Part shown: piece by piece, positions 1 to 13,900 of the stretch
How the letters are laid out: every line of letters begins with the position of its first letter
Numbering within the stretch: position 1 is the first letter of the stretch
Assembly (NCBI GenBank): GCA_013396635.1
Contig: WBMW01001510.1
Span: 343,964-407,963, forward strand
Source of the DNA: Penelope pileata
Taxonomy: Eukaryota > Chordata > Aves > Galliformes > Cracidae
Length of the DNA stretch: 64,000 bases
Direction of reading: 5' to 3'
Program-made: the position numbers and the translations under genes
The notes under the pieces: generated by a model
What the model was told of the DNA's origin: nothing
Seen by the model: only the letters and a program-made list of their open reading frames with translations
Database searches by the model: none

Positions 1-239
1 GAGCTTGTTTTATCCTTTCGTAACAGCCTGGGTGTGGAGAACAAATTATTCCTCTTTTATGAGAGTCACCTGTTCTTCTCATGTCCTTTCCCAGTCTTCT
101 GCCTTTTCTCAGTTGTTGTTATCTTTCCTTGTAAGTGAAGTTTACTCACATCTTTCTACCTAGTCTGTGTCTGGACCTAAAACACCCAGACTTAGACAGT
201 GGTGTTTTGTTTAGACTTCTCCTTGACTTGCAGGCAGTA

Positions 240-565
240 CTGCTGTACTGCTGTTCTCACACACTGGGATTGTAGCAGCCCTTNNNNNNNNNNNNNNNNN
301 NNNNNNNNNNNNTTTTTTTTCTTCACTAATATCGTTGACCAGTGATGTTTTGAGTGGGTTACAAGCCAAGCCCTCAACAGCATCCTACTTTGAAGTTCTT
401 CCCATCTGGTGTATGACTGAGTACAGCTGTCCAAATGCAGCACCTTGCACTTCCCCCTCTTGAAAAACATCTTGCTTGGACTGTGTTTCCAGCTTGGCAT
501 TTTGAATCCCCTTCTCATCCTTCACTGCACACAGTGCCTTGAGCCTGGTGTTATCTGCATGCTGG
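240..565 (-). repeat. Old CR1 LINE fragment, reverse-transcriptase C-terminal part
   Basis: Read on the minus strand, the segment gives an ADNTRLKAL motif, which resembles the FADDT-type RT motif and what follows it. After about 30 codons comes GKCKVLHL, a typical CR1 ORF2 string. Spacing and order fit CR1, but the frame is broken and the 3' part is interrupted by an N gap, so the limits are approximate. Confidence 0.45.
284..312. other. Assembly gap of 29 N
   Basis: A run of Ns sits next to a T homopolymer inside an old CR1-like fragment. Its true length is unknown. Confidence 0.98.
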
Positions 566-1034
566 TAAGACTTGAGGCAGTTGGTGTAATTGCTTGGCCT
601 GGGCCACGGATCTTGCTTAACAAATCAGTTCAGGGAGAGGCATAAATTCAGTGAACAGGGTGCTGGAGTGGCAGTCTCAGAAGCCTGGTTCTCTTTGTGC
701 CTCTGAGTCCATGTAGTCCTAGGCAAGCCATCACATTTACTTAATCCCTTTTTTCTCCTGTGTAATCAGGATAATGATGTTCAGTTTTGTTTTGCAGTCT
801 TTTGCAGACATGTTCTGCTCTACTGGCCGTTGTATATGTGAACAGTGGAACTCATGTACTTGTGCAGCCACTGGCATCCCTCATTACTCCACACTCATAT
901 TTTAGTACAGTAGCCATGTTATCAGGCACAAGAGATGTTTATTTCAACCATTACCTTCACCTGTTTTGAAATACATCCTTTATATCAATTACAGCATCCC
1001 TTTCATTTGCTTCATCACAAATATTTTTGGTCTT

Positions 1035-1255
1035 CATAGAATCCCAGAATGTCTGGAGCAGGAATGGACCTCTGTGTCTATCTGATCCAGTCTCCTGCTC
1101 AAGCAGGGTCACCTAGAACATGATGACCAGGACCATGTCCAGGCAGCTTCTGAAGATCTCCAAGGAGGAGACGCCGCAACCTCTCTGGTCAACCTGTGCC
1201 AGTGTTCCATCACCCACGAAGAAGTGCTTCCTTAAGTTTCCTTAAACAGTCTTGA
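1035..1255 (-). repeat. CR1 LINE 3' end, minus orientation
   Basis: The segment starts with CATAGAATCCCAGAAT, the reverse complement of a CR1 tail. It continues with diverged CR1 3'-end landmarks (GCTCAAGCAGGGTCA, CAACCTCTCTGGTCAACCTG) up to about 1255. It is a 5'-truncated and old copy of the subfamily with the GCTTGAGCAGGGGTTGGA motif. Confidence 0.8.
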
Positions 1256-2630
1256 AGCTTCCTTAAACAAAGGAGTCCATGCATGAAGTATGCCCATCAG
1301 TAAACTCAGATGAAACTGAATTGCCTCTGTCCAAAAAATAGCAGAGATGTCTCTTGTAGACAGACAAGAGGCTATCCACAAGCTTGCATTTCTTGTTGGA
1401 ACTATGCAAAACCGTATTTCTGATAGCCTTGGGATATGACTGAATAATGTAAAGACTCTAAAGTATTGAGGTTTTATACTCCTTTTATTTTCTGCAATTC
1501 AGCAGCAGTTTCTGGAAATGAAGGAGCAACGTAGCTGAGAGTGGATCTTCAGAATTTCCTCTCTTCACTTTGTGTATGTCAGCTGAAAGCTGTGAAGTGG
1601 TGGAAAACCAAACAAAACCAACATGCTCTTTAGAAATGCAAAGAAATATTGATTTATAAGTGATGTTGGCATGCAGCTAGTGTTGTAGCTTTACTGGTGG
1701 CTACCTCCTCTACAGCGTGGAAGGCATTCCTGCCTTTGAAATCCTGTCTTATTCTTCTGGCTTACTATCAAACACAATATTTTCTTCTCAAACTCTTTGA
1801 AATCCTGCTTGCCTTCTTGCCTCTGCTCTTGGCAGGGCCCACTGGATGTTTGTTGGGTGCCCGCACACATCAGCATAGCAAATGGACAGGTTTAACTCAC
1901 CTGTGAAGTCTGAGATTACAGCAGGCAGGCTCATGGCCAATCTGTAATTACAGCCTTTTGTGTTACATTACTATTGTGCAACCAACAGGCAAACTTTCAT
2001 TTAGTCACAAAGCACCGCTGCTTCTCCCCACAAGCAGGACTGGGGGGTTTTCTACACAAACATCATTTGGAGAAGTTGACAGTGCAATCTCTTGTCAGCT
2101 ATGCTGGCCCCTGCAAGCCCAGAATGTTTCTGAAGAAGCACTGTGAGCCTCTGCCTTATGTGCTGGTATGGGAGTCACTAAGGCATTTGCTTCTAGATCA
2201 ACAATTGAAGCAGACAAGAGAAAAGATATTTGCTCTATGACAACATTTTGAAGCTATTTCTGCATGAAATCAAATCATTTGTATAAGTTTCTGTGGTAAA
2301 TTATTTTGAGTATCAGTTTGGATGCATTGTCTTTGTAGTCCCTGGCGTCCCTCCTCCCTTGCTAGGCAGTCCAAGAGCTGACAATAAGGGATTATTGGCC
2401 TAAGATAGCTCTAGGTTTCAGTTACAGCTCAATGCACATTTTGGTCCTGAATGTGCCCACAGACTAGAAGTATTTATTATATGATTTATATCTTTTGTGT
2501 GCTACTGCCAGCCTACAGATGACAAAGTTGAGGCTGGCTTTACAAACATAGATAGAGAATGTCCTGACCTAACCTAAGTCATTCACTTTCCCCTTGAACA
2601 TTCGTATTAAACCTCTTTCTGGAGGCAATG

Positions 2631-2665
2631 CTTTTTTTTCTTTTTCTTTTTCTTTCTTTTTTTTC
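2631..2665 (+). repeat. T/C low-complexity tract
   Basis: Almost uninterrupted T with scattered C for about 35 bases. No function is suggested. Confidence 0.8.
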
Positions 2666-4851
2666 CAAAACACCCTAAGAAACAGTATCTTTGCCTTTTC
2701 CTTACCAGCTTTGTCTAAACAATTAGGTAAGACGGTAAATACTTATGCAATTCATTTGGTATGTCAACATATGACAGTCATAAATACGTGCAATGTCTGT
2801 TCTCAACACTGACTGGCCCTTTCTTGTGGATATGGTAGAATGAGCAAGGATGGATGATGCTTAGGAAGCAGTTCTACTTCTCAGAGCTAAAACTGTGGCT
2901 ACTGCCACAGTCAAGTAATTCTCTTACATGTTGAACTATATGATGTGTGAAGCAGCAAGTGGCAGTCTCAGAGCTCTGAAAGAGATGGGAGATGTATACT
3001 TGCTTCATTTTAAGCTACCCAAGTTCTCTTTAAAGGATTCATCAGTACCTTTAAAATATCCAAAAATACGCTATTGTAATGAAAAGCAAAATGTTGAAAG
3101 CACAAGAAAATTGCAGTATGCTCCCAAATATACTGACTTTTAGAAGCTTAAACAGCCATTTGAAAGGAAGTTTTTGAGAACATACATCTGTGATAATGTT
3201 CTGCTGCTGCTGTCTTCCTTAAATAGGGCTACATGGACAGGTTGCTGTTGGCATTTAACACTGTCAGTTACAGTTTCCAATATTAGCATTGATGTGCTTT
3301 ATATTTCAAAGCGCAGAGAGTATTTAAGGCTATCTAGTATGCTGTGCCTGTGAATCTGCTCTTGATCTCCCTCTCATGTCTGGCACATGCTTTCATGTTC
3401 TTTGCAAACTCAGCCCCTAATTAGCACAATATGTATGAACACAGCTGCTTGTTTAGAGGAGGCTATGCTCTGTGAATCTGATATAATAATCTTTTATATG
3501 GACTGAAATCACATGTGGGCACTTTTGCCCCGTATTTGTGAAGGGTGTTTAGTAATATTTGAAATTAAGATTTGCTTCAACTGAAGTGAGTTGGCAGTTG
3601 CACACTGTCCATCCTAGACAGACATTTAAGTAAAGCCTTGAGTGCTATATTGTTGCTTAAACACAGACAAGAAAAATCCTCCTTCTTGAACTATGTGGAT
3701 TTATCCCACAGAGCAGAGAACAGAGGGACAACCAACTCTAAGATCCCATTGCTGAAGCCACTACACACCTTGTCTATTTTAACCAAGATGAAATTGCGTA
3801 TAAGCCTCTTGTTCAGTGCAGTCTGTAGATCCAGATGCCACTTCATGTAAGGCTTCTCCCTGAACTCAGCAGTGGCCGTTTCAGTAGCTTCTTGGATTGT
3901 TGTCTAACATATAGCTTATCTTCCCAAGTGAGGACAGAGAACAGAAACAAATATTGCTGCCCTGCTTCCAGGACCTGCCTGTTCTGGGGATTCAACCCTG
4001 CTCCAAGGCCACTGGCCACTTCATGTGTGAACTAAGTTTATACATCTTTAAAATAAAAACAATAAAAAGCTGCTTACAGGGCTAGCTAGCTTCCTGAAAG
4101 CTGTGAAAGATGTGCTATGCTACCACTTAAAGGTGATCTTAAGTATCCTCACAGGATCAGCAGGCCAAGAAATGGGAGGATGTTCTAGAGAAAGCTTGGG
4201 GAAGAAAATTTCTAGCCTTGATTCTTCCTCACAACACTCAAGAAATATGTTATATCTGCAGAGAAAGTGGGAGAAGGGCCGTGGAAAGCAGACTTTTCCT
4301 CTCTTGTGCTCATTTGCATCTCTCATGTGAATGATGGCAGGCCCAAATGAGCAGCAGGACAGTGTGCTGTCTCTGTTGGCACACGCAGATAGTGGGTATA
4401 GAGGTCGTCCATGTCCTGTTTGGCACATAGATTAAAGAAGAAAATATAATGATAGTGATCAGAGATGATGAAAAGTTGAAGAAGGAGCTCATGAGGAAAG
4501 GTACTGTGAAAGAAGAAAAAGAGGGAGAAGGACAAAAAAAAAAGTGCAGGTTTAGCAGTCTGGACTGTCTTCTGATGATGTGGTAGAATATTTTGTGGAA
4601 TTTCGACTGTACACACAGATAACAATATTCAGACAACTAACAGCAGCAAGCTTTCAGGAGAGTTACTGAAGCAGCACTTCTGTCTGTCAGTAATGTTGGA
4701 GGGCAAGGAAGGGCAAGTATTACTCTGAGGGCGTTTAGTTCATCTAAACATTTTCTGGATGCTGCAGGGAAGGGCATGTCTCTGGGGTAAGGTTTGTTTG
4801 GAATGCTTTGTTTCTTGCTGTAACTTACTGTTTTTCCCGTTCCTTCTGCAG

Positions 4852-4948
4852 GTGGTTTGAGCAGTTTGTCATGCAGTGGCTAGATGAAAATGAAGATGTT
4901 TCCTTAGAGTTCCTGCATGGTGCTCTGGAGAGAGATAAGAAGGATGGG
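4852..4948 (+). CDS. UNC13B: UNC13B exon, start of MHD1
   Basis: The exon encodes 32 complete codons beginning WFEQFVMQWLDENEDVSLEF and ending ERDKKDG. The first base completes a codon from the missing upstream exon. It is preceded by a T-rich tract ending in TTCTGCAG and followed by GTACGT. This is one of the most conserved stretches of Munc13 MHD1, part of the MUN domain that works on syntaxin and the SNARE complex. It ends in phase 0 and joins the next exon cleanly. Confidence 0.96.
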
Positions 4949-7900
4949 GTACGTAGGTCTCTCTGTGTGGAGGGTTCAGTGCTGCATACTTGAGTGCCCA
5001 GAACTAAATAGCACTGTCAACTCAGCTGTCAGACAAATGGAGGACGCAGCCCTTTTTGCATGCTGAACAACTGGGGAAACTTGTTGATTGTCAGACTTGT
5101 CTCTATAAGTTAGAGTGTTGTTTAATAGCAAAGTGCATATCATTTATTTATATTTTGTTCTTTTCTGGTTAATCTGTCAACCAGTGGCTTGGTGTTCTTT
5201 CTTCACCCCCCACATGTACGTAGTCATGCAATGAGAAGGTAGCCTTAATGCACAGAGAAAGTGATCTTAGTTTGCTGAATATTCCCAAGGGAGAATTCCA
5301 ATTTTAGTGACTGTTGGCACCATAGACTGTGATGCTAACGTAAGCTTTCCCTTTATGTCTTGATTTTGAGAAAATGTAAAAGAGCTCTTCACTTTTTCTT
5401 TCTTTCCTCGTTAACAGACAGGCAAGCCACATGTTTCATTAACAGTCTCAGTGTCATGCTACATTTTCTTGTTGCTTGTGTTGTAGTTGGTGAGCAACAG
5501 TGAACCCAGCAGAGTTGGCTGTTTAGCTCCTCTAGGCCTTTTGGAGAGTTTGACTAATTCAGAGGAGGAAGTGGGTTTTGGTATAGTTGTCTTGGCTCCA
5601 GTACTGCAGATGACAAAGGCTTGCATGAAATTGGTATATTTTGGATCTTCCCATTTTAGAATGACTCTTTGTATTTCTGTTTTAGTTCCAGCAAACATCT
5701 GAGCATGCTCTGTTCTCTTGCTCAGTAGTGGATGTCTTCACCCAGCTCAATCAGAGCTTTGAGATCATTAAGAAGCTGGAGTGCCCAGACCCTGTCATCG
5801 TTGCTCATTATAATAGGAGGTTTGCAAAGGTAATACCCTAAACATGCAGCTCATTGTCTACCCTAAGTGGGATGCAAAACAGAAGAATGTCTTTGGTTTA
5901 GTTTTGATTTTATTTCCTGGAGATCCCCTGTGTTGCTTAGAGGGCAAGTAACAGTATGCACACCTTGTCTTCACAGACGATTGGCAAAGTGCTGATGCAG
6001 TATGCTGACATCCTCTCCAAGAGCTTCCAGTCCTACTGTTCCAAGGAGAAACTGGTGAGTTTTGCTGAATTTCACTCCCGTTCAGGGGAATCACAGAATT
6101 GTTATGATAAAAAAACAAGTTTCTTGCACTGTATTTGACCATATTGATGGTGTAAATGTTTCTGGCGTTGCTTTTATCCTACGCATTTGTGGACTGAGTT
6201 CTGGCTTGGCTATAAAATAAAACCAGGTAGTAAAGGTGATCTGCAGAGTCAGGTCTCCTTTAAATAAACTTCTGCTCAGTCCATCTGGGTCACACATCAC
6301 AGAGGTAAGAACATGCTGCTCTCTAGATCTGGTACACGGCAGCACTTTTGTTTTGCTGTTCTACTTGTCTAATTATCTTGCTGTGTAATCCTGAATTAAG
6401 TAAAATTCAGGATATGAAATACAACAGTCAACCAACAAATGAAAAACCAACTACTTGTCAACTCTGGGTCTATCTCCTGCTGGTTTTCTATCTCACACAC
6501 CTAGACAGGCGAATGTAGCTGCAGAGGAAAGGGTCTGTTGCTTAGGCTGTGCTTGACTGCTGTTCTTAGGCTTGTCCTGGCAGAGCCCAGACATGTTTCT
6601 GAAATAGCTCTGGCTGGCAGTTCCCCTTCTGGGATTTACACCATTCAAGATAGTACTGTGCAGCATTAAAAGGCTCAAAGCAACATAGGTTGGACTCTAG
6701 CAGAGCATAGCAGGAGCTGCAGAGAGAGTTGAACTTTTTTCTGACAATGATTTTCTGTCAGTTTGTTCTCTTTGCCGTAAAGCTGAGGGAAAAAATATGA
6801 AGGTGAAGAACTCCCTGATCTGGGATTTCTGGAACTGGCCGTCTCATGTCAAGCTGGAGAAAGAAGGTCTTTACTTTTTTAGGATTGAGTGTTGAAATTT
6901 TTGCTTGCCTACCTCTTATTTGACTGTGAGAATCCAAGATCTGGTGGTACTTGAGGGAAGGTGCTGAGGCACAGACTGTACCACTGGTGAAAATACGTTG
7001 GAACTCCAAGCTATAACAGTCACCTTCTTTTGTCCCATCAGCCCTGCATCCTGATGAATAACATCCAGCAACTGAGAGTGCAGCTAGAGAAGATGTTTGA
7101 AGCTATGGGCGGTAAAGAGGTAAGAGTGCTAAGAGACTGAGCGTTACTCATTCCTACTGCACTGTTAGTTAGGTTATTGGCATCATACTGGTACTTGCAG
7201 ACTGTAGTCGTAAGGAGAGCCCTGTGACACCTGGCACTGTAGCAAGTGTGAGGGGGACAGCCATGCCAGAAGACTCTTCTACTAAATCTCTTATGAGATG
7301 CAGGATCGAATGTTTTGAGGCACGGAATAACACAGAGGAGGAAAGAACAGGATCTATACTACGCTCATGCAGGCTGAATGTGGGCATGGCTGATGTTTTC
7401 ACAGCTCTGTGGACAGATAAGTCTGTGAAATCTTGACATCAAGTCATTTTACATGGCATGTAAATGTGGAACACTACCTTTGGCATTAAATGTCCAATAT
7501 CTAATTATTGCTGATAGACAAATATATGAGTCCTGTGTTCGTGCTTTGTTGAATATTCGGATGTGTCCATGAATGTAGATACCATTCTTAGTTTTGTTCT
7601 TTGTCTTCAGATGGTCATTTTTACAGAATTAAGGCTTTTCTCTCTTAATCGCTGTTTCTGTTCTGATATAATGTGTTTTTTTTTTTCTCTTTCACTGCTT
7701 TTCAAGACTCAGGAAGCTGAAGAAAAGGATGCTGATGCCGATGTTAGGAAAAAAATAGTTTTCAAAGCCTAAGTTGCATTTTCTTTGGTTGTGTTGCGGT
7801 AGAACCTGTGCTATGACCTGTGTTCCAAGAGGAAAGTTCACTTTGCTGATGGGCAGCTCAGTTTTTGCTCGTATGCTATTTCAAACCTTTCTTGTGTTTA

Positions 7901-10900
7901 GTGGCAGAATTCTATGAAGTGGCAAAAATCTCTGTAAAAAGATTTACCTCATAATACAGGGGAAACTGCTGCTATTATTTCAAATGTGATCTCAACAATC
8001 CTAATTTCTTAGCGTTATATCAAGAAATAAAATTATCTGCTCCCAGCTGTAATAGCCATAGTAGCTAAATGCTTTTTAATTCAGGAAAAAATAAATTTGT
8101 GATATAATGTTCATGAAGTGGTTTATAAAGTTTTAATTCATGTGCACTTAATTTCCCTTAAGAAATCAATTTGCTGTTTTTTTTTCTGTAGTGCTGGCAA
8201 TTAAGTAGGATTTCCCTATAATTCAAATTCAAAATACCACCTGATACTGTGTCAGATAGTGTCTTTGTGTAGGAGGATAGAACGTAATGAGAATGTTGGC
8301 TACTTTCCTGGCCTAGGCCTCTTCTCTGCATTCTGCCCTTTAAAACCCTCCTCTGAAGGCAGGTAAGGTGGAACAGAGATAATCTATCTCCTGTTTCCCC
8401 TGCTCTGTGGAATTGGAAGAAAAAAATGGAGAGGAACCCTGTCTGTGAGTAATAAAACAGACACCTGACAAACATGCTAGGAAGCTGTTTTTTGAAAGTG
8501 TTTTTTCTTCTTTTCCTTTCAAATGCTGCTTTTCCACTTCATTATGCTGCCACTGATCACCAGAAATATATTGCATTGTGTTAGGTGCCTGAATTGTTTG
8601 CTTTCCTTAGGGATTGTCCTCATGGTGACTATGTAGTACTTTGCTTCTTGAGCTGAAACCTGCCAGATCCTTTGTTTAGCTAGAGTAGAGAAGGTTATAG
8701 TTTGAGTAGTCCTTTTTCTGATGCAGATTGATCCTAGCCTAGTGGATGTCAGCTGGTGAGACAACTGCTTTGAAAATGAAACCTGCAAACAAACATGCTA
8801 TTGGAAATGCATCTATGAGTTTTATCTGTACATCACACAGTAGCTTGCATAAGTGTAAGCATTGTCCTGGCTGCTTTACGTGGCTGCTTCCTTGGAGGAT
8901 TAAGAAAACAGCATATTTGCATGTCTTGGTTGTCTTTACTTGTTCACCTGTCTGTGTTCTTAGAGGTGTTGTTGAGAACTAGGTAACAACTATTTCATTG
9001 TTCCTACAACAGGTGTTGTAGGTGCCAGGACTTGGGGATTGGTGTCAGTTAATATTTGCTTGTGCCTTCACCTCCTTGTGATTCTTAGATCCAGTTTCAT
9101 CTACAGGGCACTAGCACTCTGTGTCTCTGTAAGGCTTTAAGTGCTGCTGCTACTGAGAGCTTTTTGCCAGTGAGTCCTAAGAACTCTCAAAAGTTTGTAT
9201 CATCTACTTGCTTCTACAGCTAGGGTACTGAAGGGAGAGGGCTCACCCACAGTCACCCTGCAGTGTAGTGGCATAACATGGAACAGAAGTGCTTGCTCAG
9301 TACTATTTCATGTAATTTGAATCCTTGACATAGTGTTCCCCCTTTTTTTTCTTTTTTTGCCCCCAAGTGAGGAATATTATTTTTGCCCTCACTTCTCTTT
9401 TTTCAAGCTGTACTACTCAGAAGGTAAAAACTGCAAAAATTGTCCAGTATCTCTGGGTTGAATGTGTGGCGTCATGTGATCCAGGAACATAACTAGCTGG
9501 GAAGGTAAGGACTTCAAGGCTTTAGAGAGCTCTGTGCATGAGATCCCAAAGAATACCCACATTTTAGTTCACAGGGAGAAGTATCTTAGATGACTTTAAT
9601 AATTTATAATTTATACTTATATTTCCTATCTGAGATCTGTTGATCTCGCAGGATCAAGACAGGTTTAGTGTGGCTCAGAAGCATTCCGTACGTTCCTGGA
9701 ACACGTTTTGGAAAGGCAGAATTTATGGAATGATAGTTGGCATTAAAAGCATAATGAGCAGTGGAATTGTGGATGAGTCCTGGACAGAAAGTGGGTACAT
9801 AAATGCAGTTTGAAACTGGTTTGCTCTTTGTTAAAATGAGCTATGTAGGTTCATTACTAGTGTTTGCTTGACCTTGGCCCCATTTATTTTTTCATACGTT
9901 ACCTACTGAAATCTAATGTGCCCTGCGTTTTCTAACCACCACTGCAGTTTTCCTGTAAGCTTGTGCCTGCTCTGTGTGCTGTCCCTGACACCAGAATAAG
10001 CTTTTCTCGTTTTGCTTGTGAGAAACTGCTTTCTGCGGCCCGTTATTTTGCTTAGTGTTTTGTGAGTTATGAACTCATAACACTGAAATTAAAAGCTGCT
10101 GCACGCATTGCCCACTGCTGGAGTCTATATGTGCTGTGGAAGCCTGGCTTAAAACATTTCTGCAATTTTTTTCCTCCCGCTGAAGTCAAGTGTGCAGGGT
10201 GAATATTGGAGATGAACGCTGCCTAGGGAACCCAGGGAATTAGCTACTGAGTAGCAGCAGATTATCATCATACAATTTTCCTGCCTTCAGTTACAAGCTA
10301 AGCTGTACAATTAATGCTTTGGGAAACTCTCTTCTTAATGCTTAGCCAGGGTTAGCCCACATTTTAAATCCTAAGTTACCTACCTGAATCATAAATTAGA
10401 GGAGAGCTTAGAAACAGCTAAGATTTGATAAGAATGTTCTTAAAGAATTTGTGGCACCTGCTGGTTGCTCCTTTTTAGCCTGCCATTGTGCCATAGCCAA
10501 GGCCACTCCAGTGTTTGAAATCTTGCCTGGGTTCTGCTCTCCAGGCTTCTTACACTTAAACCCTATAGGAAAGTGGAGAGATGCATCAAAATTCAGTGCA
10601 GCAAATCCCTTTTAGGGATGTTCAACCTGAGCCCTGCCATTGCCTCTGCAGAGCGGAGCTCCTACTTTCTAGGTGAGGAGGCAGAACAAAAGTCAGTGAT
10701 CTTAAACTGGAGACATATGAACCCTATAATTTGTATAAAGCTGAAATAAGATGTCAAGGCAAGATTCTCCACTTACTGACCCAAATCATTGCATCAATGA
10801 TTGAGTCAGCTTAGACTCAATGATTTCACAGGTTCTCCTGCTTTAAGATATTAATTGATTAACGTCCTCAGCCTTGAAAAGGAGAGAGCTGTGCTTCTGC

Positions 10901-13900
10901 AGCGGTAGAAGAGCCTTCCAACTCTGGTTGCTCATGCATACTGTGTGCAGAAACCAAGGAAGAATGAATGGCACCTCATGGAGAATTTGGAAGCACATCA
11001 CATACAAGAAATTCTTAGACTCCTGTGTTCAGTTTAATCCGTAAGAAGATCAGCCTAAAATGAAGTTCATAACGCTGTAAATGCCACTTATCAAATGAGC
11101 AGAGAACTTGGTGTCCAGCCTTGAGTGTGCTTGGATGAGGCTTTGAAGCCCGGATTCTCTGATGTGCCAATTCTCAAATCGTCACAGGAAATGAACAGAC
11201 CCTGCTTTTTTTCTCTGAAATGTAGATATGGAGTTACTGCCTCCCTGTTCTGCGTGGACCTCACTCTTCTGTACCACACATTTGTCTCAAACATACAACT
11301 ATGAAAATGTCAGCCTATATTTCTGCTGGAATGAGAGCATTTGCTTAGTGATCAAAAGCCACCTTACTGTTGTTTCTTTCCTGTGTTTTGCGCAGAGAAC
11401 TTTTCATTAGCTTTCTTCCTCTGAATCATCTCCAGTACACCCACAGAGTGGAGATCGTAATCCTGTTGAGCTCTAGCTCCCAATAGAAATGGTCTGGTCA
11501 TGATATAGTGATGCAGTGACCCAACTGCATAATGCTACTTTACACTACCTGCCAGATTTATCATGCAGTCCAAGTAGCATTCCTGCTCTCACTGATATCT
11601 GATACAATTCAAATTCATTTGCAGAGCAGCAAAATGGACACTGTTTCATTTGAGCGCTGTTATCAGTGCTTCACCGTATTGGCAAAGAACAGTTTGAAGT
11701 TATGCCATGTGCTACAGGGACTCTGTAACTGATATATCATTAAAATATGTGAAATGATAGTACACACCTACTTGCTCCTTCCTGGTGGACTTAAATTACA
11801 CTCAGTTAATTCTCTGATGTTTAATTTCAAGCCAAAGCATGTTAATACCTAAGCATTAGCAGTCAGTAACATACGATGTAGAATCTTTCTCCTTTTGAGG
11901 TAGCAGCTGTTCAGAAAAAACAGGCATTTTAGAACAACAGAGGACTTGGTGGTTACTGAACCAGAATGCTTACCATCAGGACGTTGCTTCATGAGGGTAA
12001 GGCTGGGCACCTTGAAATTAAATCTGGCAGCTGTCTTGCCAGTTGCACCCAAGGAGGTGTGCGCTGGTGCTCTGGAGGAGAGACAGTTCGTCACCACAGA
12101 TGATGTGTCTCATCCCCTTGGCAAAGCATTGCTCCAGCTCTCCCATCTTGGAGTCCCAGCCCTGGCAATCAGCCTTTCTTCTGCTCCCAAGAAGATCAGA
12201 TTACAGTGAAGAAATATAATAGCAAGGAGAACCTTAGAGGTTGTTGAGTCCATGTCACCTCCTGGTGAAGGAAGTCGTGAATTGCATTGTTTGTGAACTG
12301 GAGCAGTAAGTTGTTGATCTTGTCCTCAAACATGTAGGCCTTGTAACACATGCCTCTGATAGCTTATAAAGAAGTAAATGGAGAGGAATAGGTGTCTTGT
12401 GCCAGTTTCTTCTGGTTTGGTTTTTTATTTGCTCAATTACAAAAGCACTTTCCAGTTGATCTTTGGATAAATCTTGAACTTGTTCTGCCTCAAATCTACC
12501 AGGAATGGCCAAAATCCTTAAACTGTCCAGCACTTTTAATTGCAGGTAGCAAGCCAGGCAACTTGTGACTCCATACAAGAAGGGGATGATAATGGGCAAG
12601 ACAAACTGCCACCAACAGATGCTGTTTCTGTTTTGTTACCTACAAGTTTGGCTAGAATGACTTCCGATCAGCATGATGCTATCTTTCCTCTGCCTCTGTA
12701 ATGAGGAAGTTCTAAAAGTAATAGGAATACAAATTCACTTCCGTAAGGAAAAATAATCACAGCTAGCCAAAAGTTCTAAGGCCTAAATAATCATTTGCTT
12801 GTTTTTCACTGTTCTTCAGAATTCTAATCCAGGAATTTCAGTAGCACAGTTTCAAGTGCCTGATAGCAAGTCAGTTTTCTGCACCAACTTCCAAAGGAAA
12901 ATAAACAGATAGACTCCAAATCCCCTAAGGTGTCTTTAACAGATGCTGAGGAGTATAAAGGGGCTTCAGCACTGAACACAGTAGTGGGAGCTCTTGTCAT
13001 GTTCAAATCCTGCATAGGTGCATGTATGGACATTACGTAAAAATCTGAACTGATTTTTAACCGCTGTACTGGCATCTAACCTGTTATGTTGTTAAATAGA
13101 TAATCTGCTTTATGCGAAATGCAAGCATTTCTGGAAGGTTTCTATTTTACAACAGGAAAAGAAAATCTGTTTTACAAGTTACTATTTCAATGCAAATGAT
13201 CCCAAGGCATTCGTCATGCGGTGTTAGGTATGCACAGAGGTGGGTTGCTCAGAATTGGCTCTTTCAAGGCTGGAGGGATGACTACAGCTGGAGTCCAGGG
13301 CACTGCTGAATGTAAAAGCAGATGGCTTTGGGCTGGTAATAATGGAGCACACTTTTCCTACCGCATATGCCAAGATGTCAGCAGCATCCTTTTAGTGCTT
13401 GGAGCACTTTAAATACTTTTTGTCAAGTCTCGTCTGATTAGTTGCATTGAAAAAGCTGTCTGGGTTCATATGAAAGTGGAGCTGCTTGCACTCCAAAAGT
13501 GATAGGTGCAAAGCAGTTATTGCTGTGATATTGTGGCCAGATTTTCAAAATAGCTGGAGTCCAGTCTTCTGAGAGCAGTAGCTGGGTCAGTCTTAAGCTT
13601 TGAGTACTGACAGCAGGGTGGAAGGTGAAATAGCATCTTTCAAGACCATGCATGGAGAATCACACGGGTAAATAACACTCACTCTAGATTTACAGGGGTG
13701 AAATGACCTGTGAACCCAAGGTAATATGCAGTACTGGCTGATTTCTCAGCCTGCTTGTTCCGTTGGCCACAGGGAGTTCAGGTTCTCTTTCTTTACAAAT
13801 ATCGGAAGGAGGACTATGAGGGTATTGGAGCCTGAGGCAACCACTTGCTGCTTTTTGGGTGGGCAAGTATCTGTTGATGATTTCACATCTTCTGTAACAG

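Larger units (their letters stand above)
1..4851 (+). other. UNC13B: Intron of UNC13B upstream of the first visible exon
   Basis: No exon is recognisable here. In particular I do not find the segment that normally precedes the WFEQFVMQWL motif in Munc13 proteins, so the previous exon probably lies before the window. The stretch holds a 29-base N gap, two CR1 fragments in minus orientation near its start and a pyrimidine-rich tract at about 2631-2665. Apart from these it is single-copy-looking AT-rich DNA. Confidence 0.7.

Noticed and set aside
12255..12599. Minus-strand ORF of 114 codons in a UNC13B intron
   Set aside because: No recognisable domain; the sequence near 12.24 kb may be a very old repeat. 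An ORF of this length is expected by chance in a large intron.
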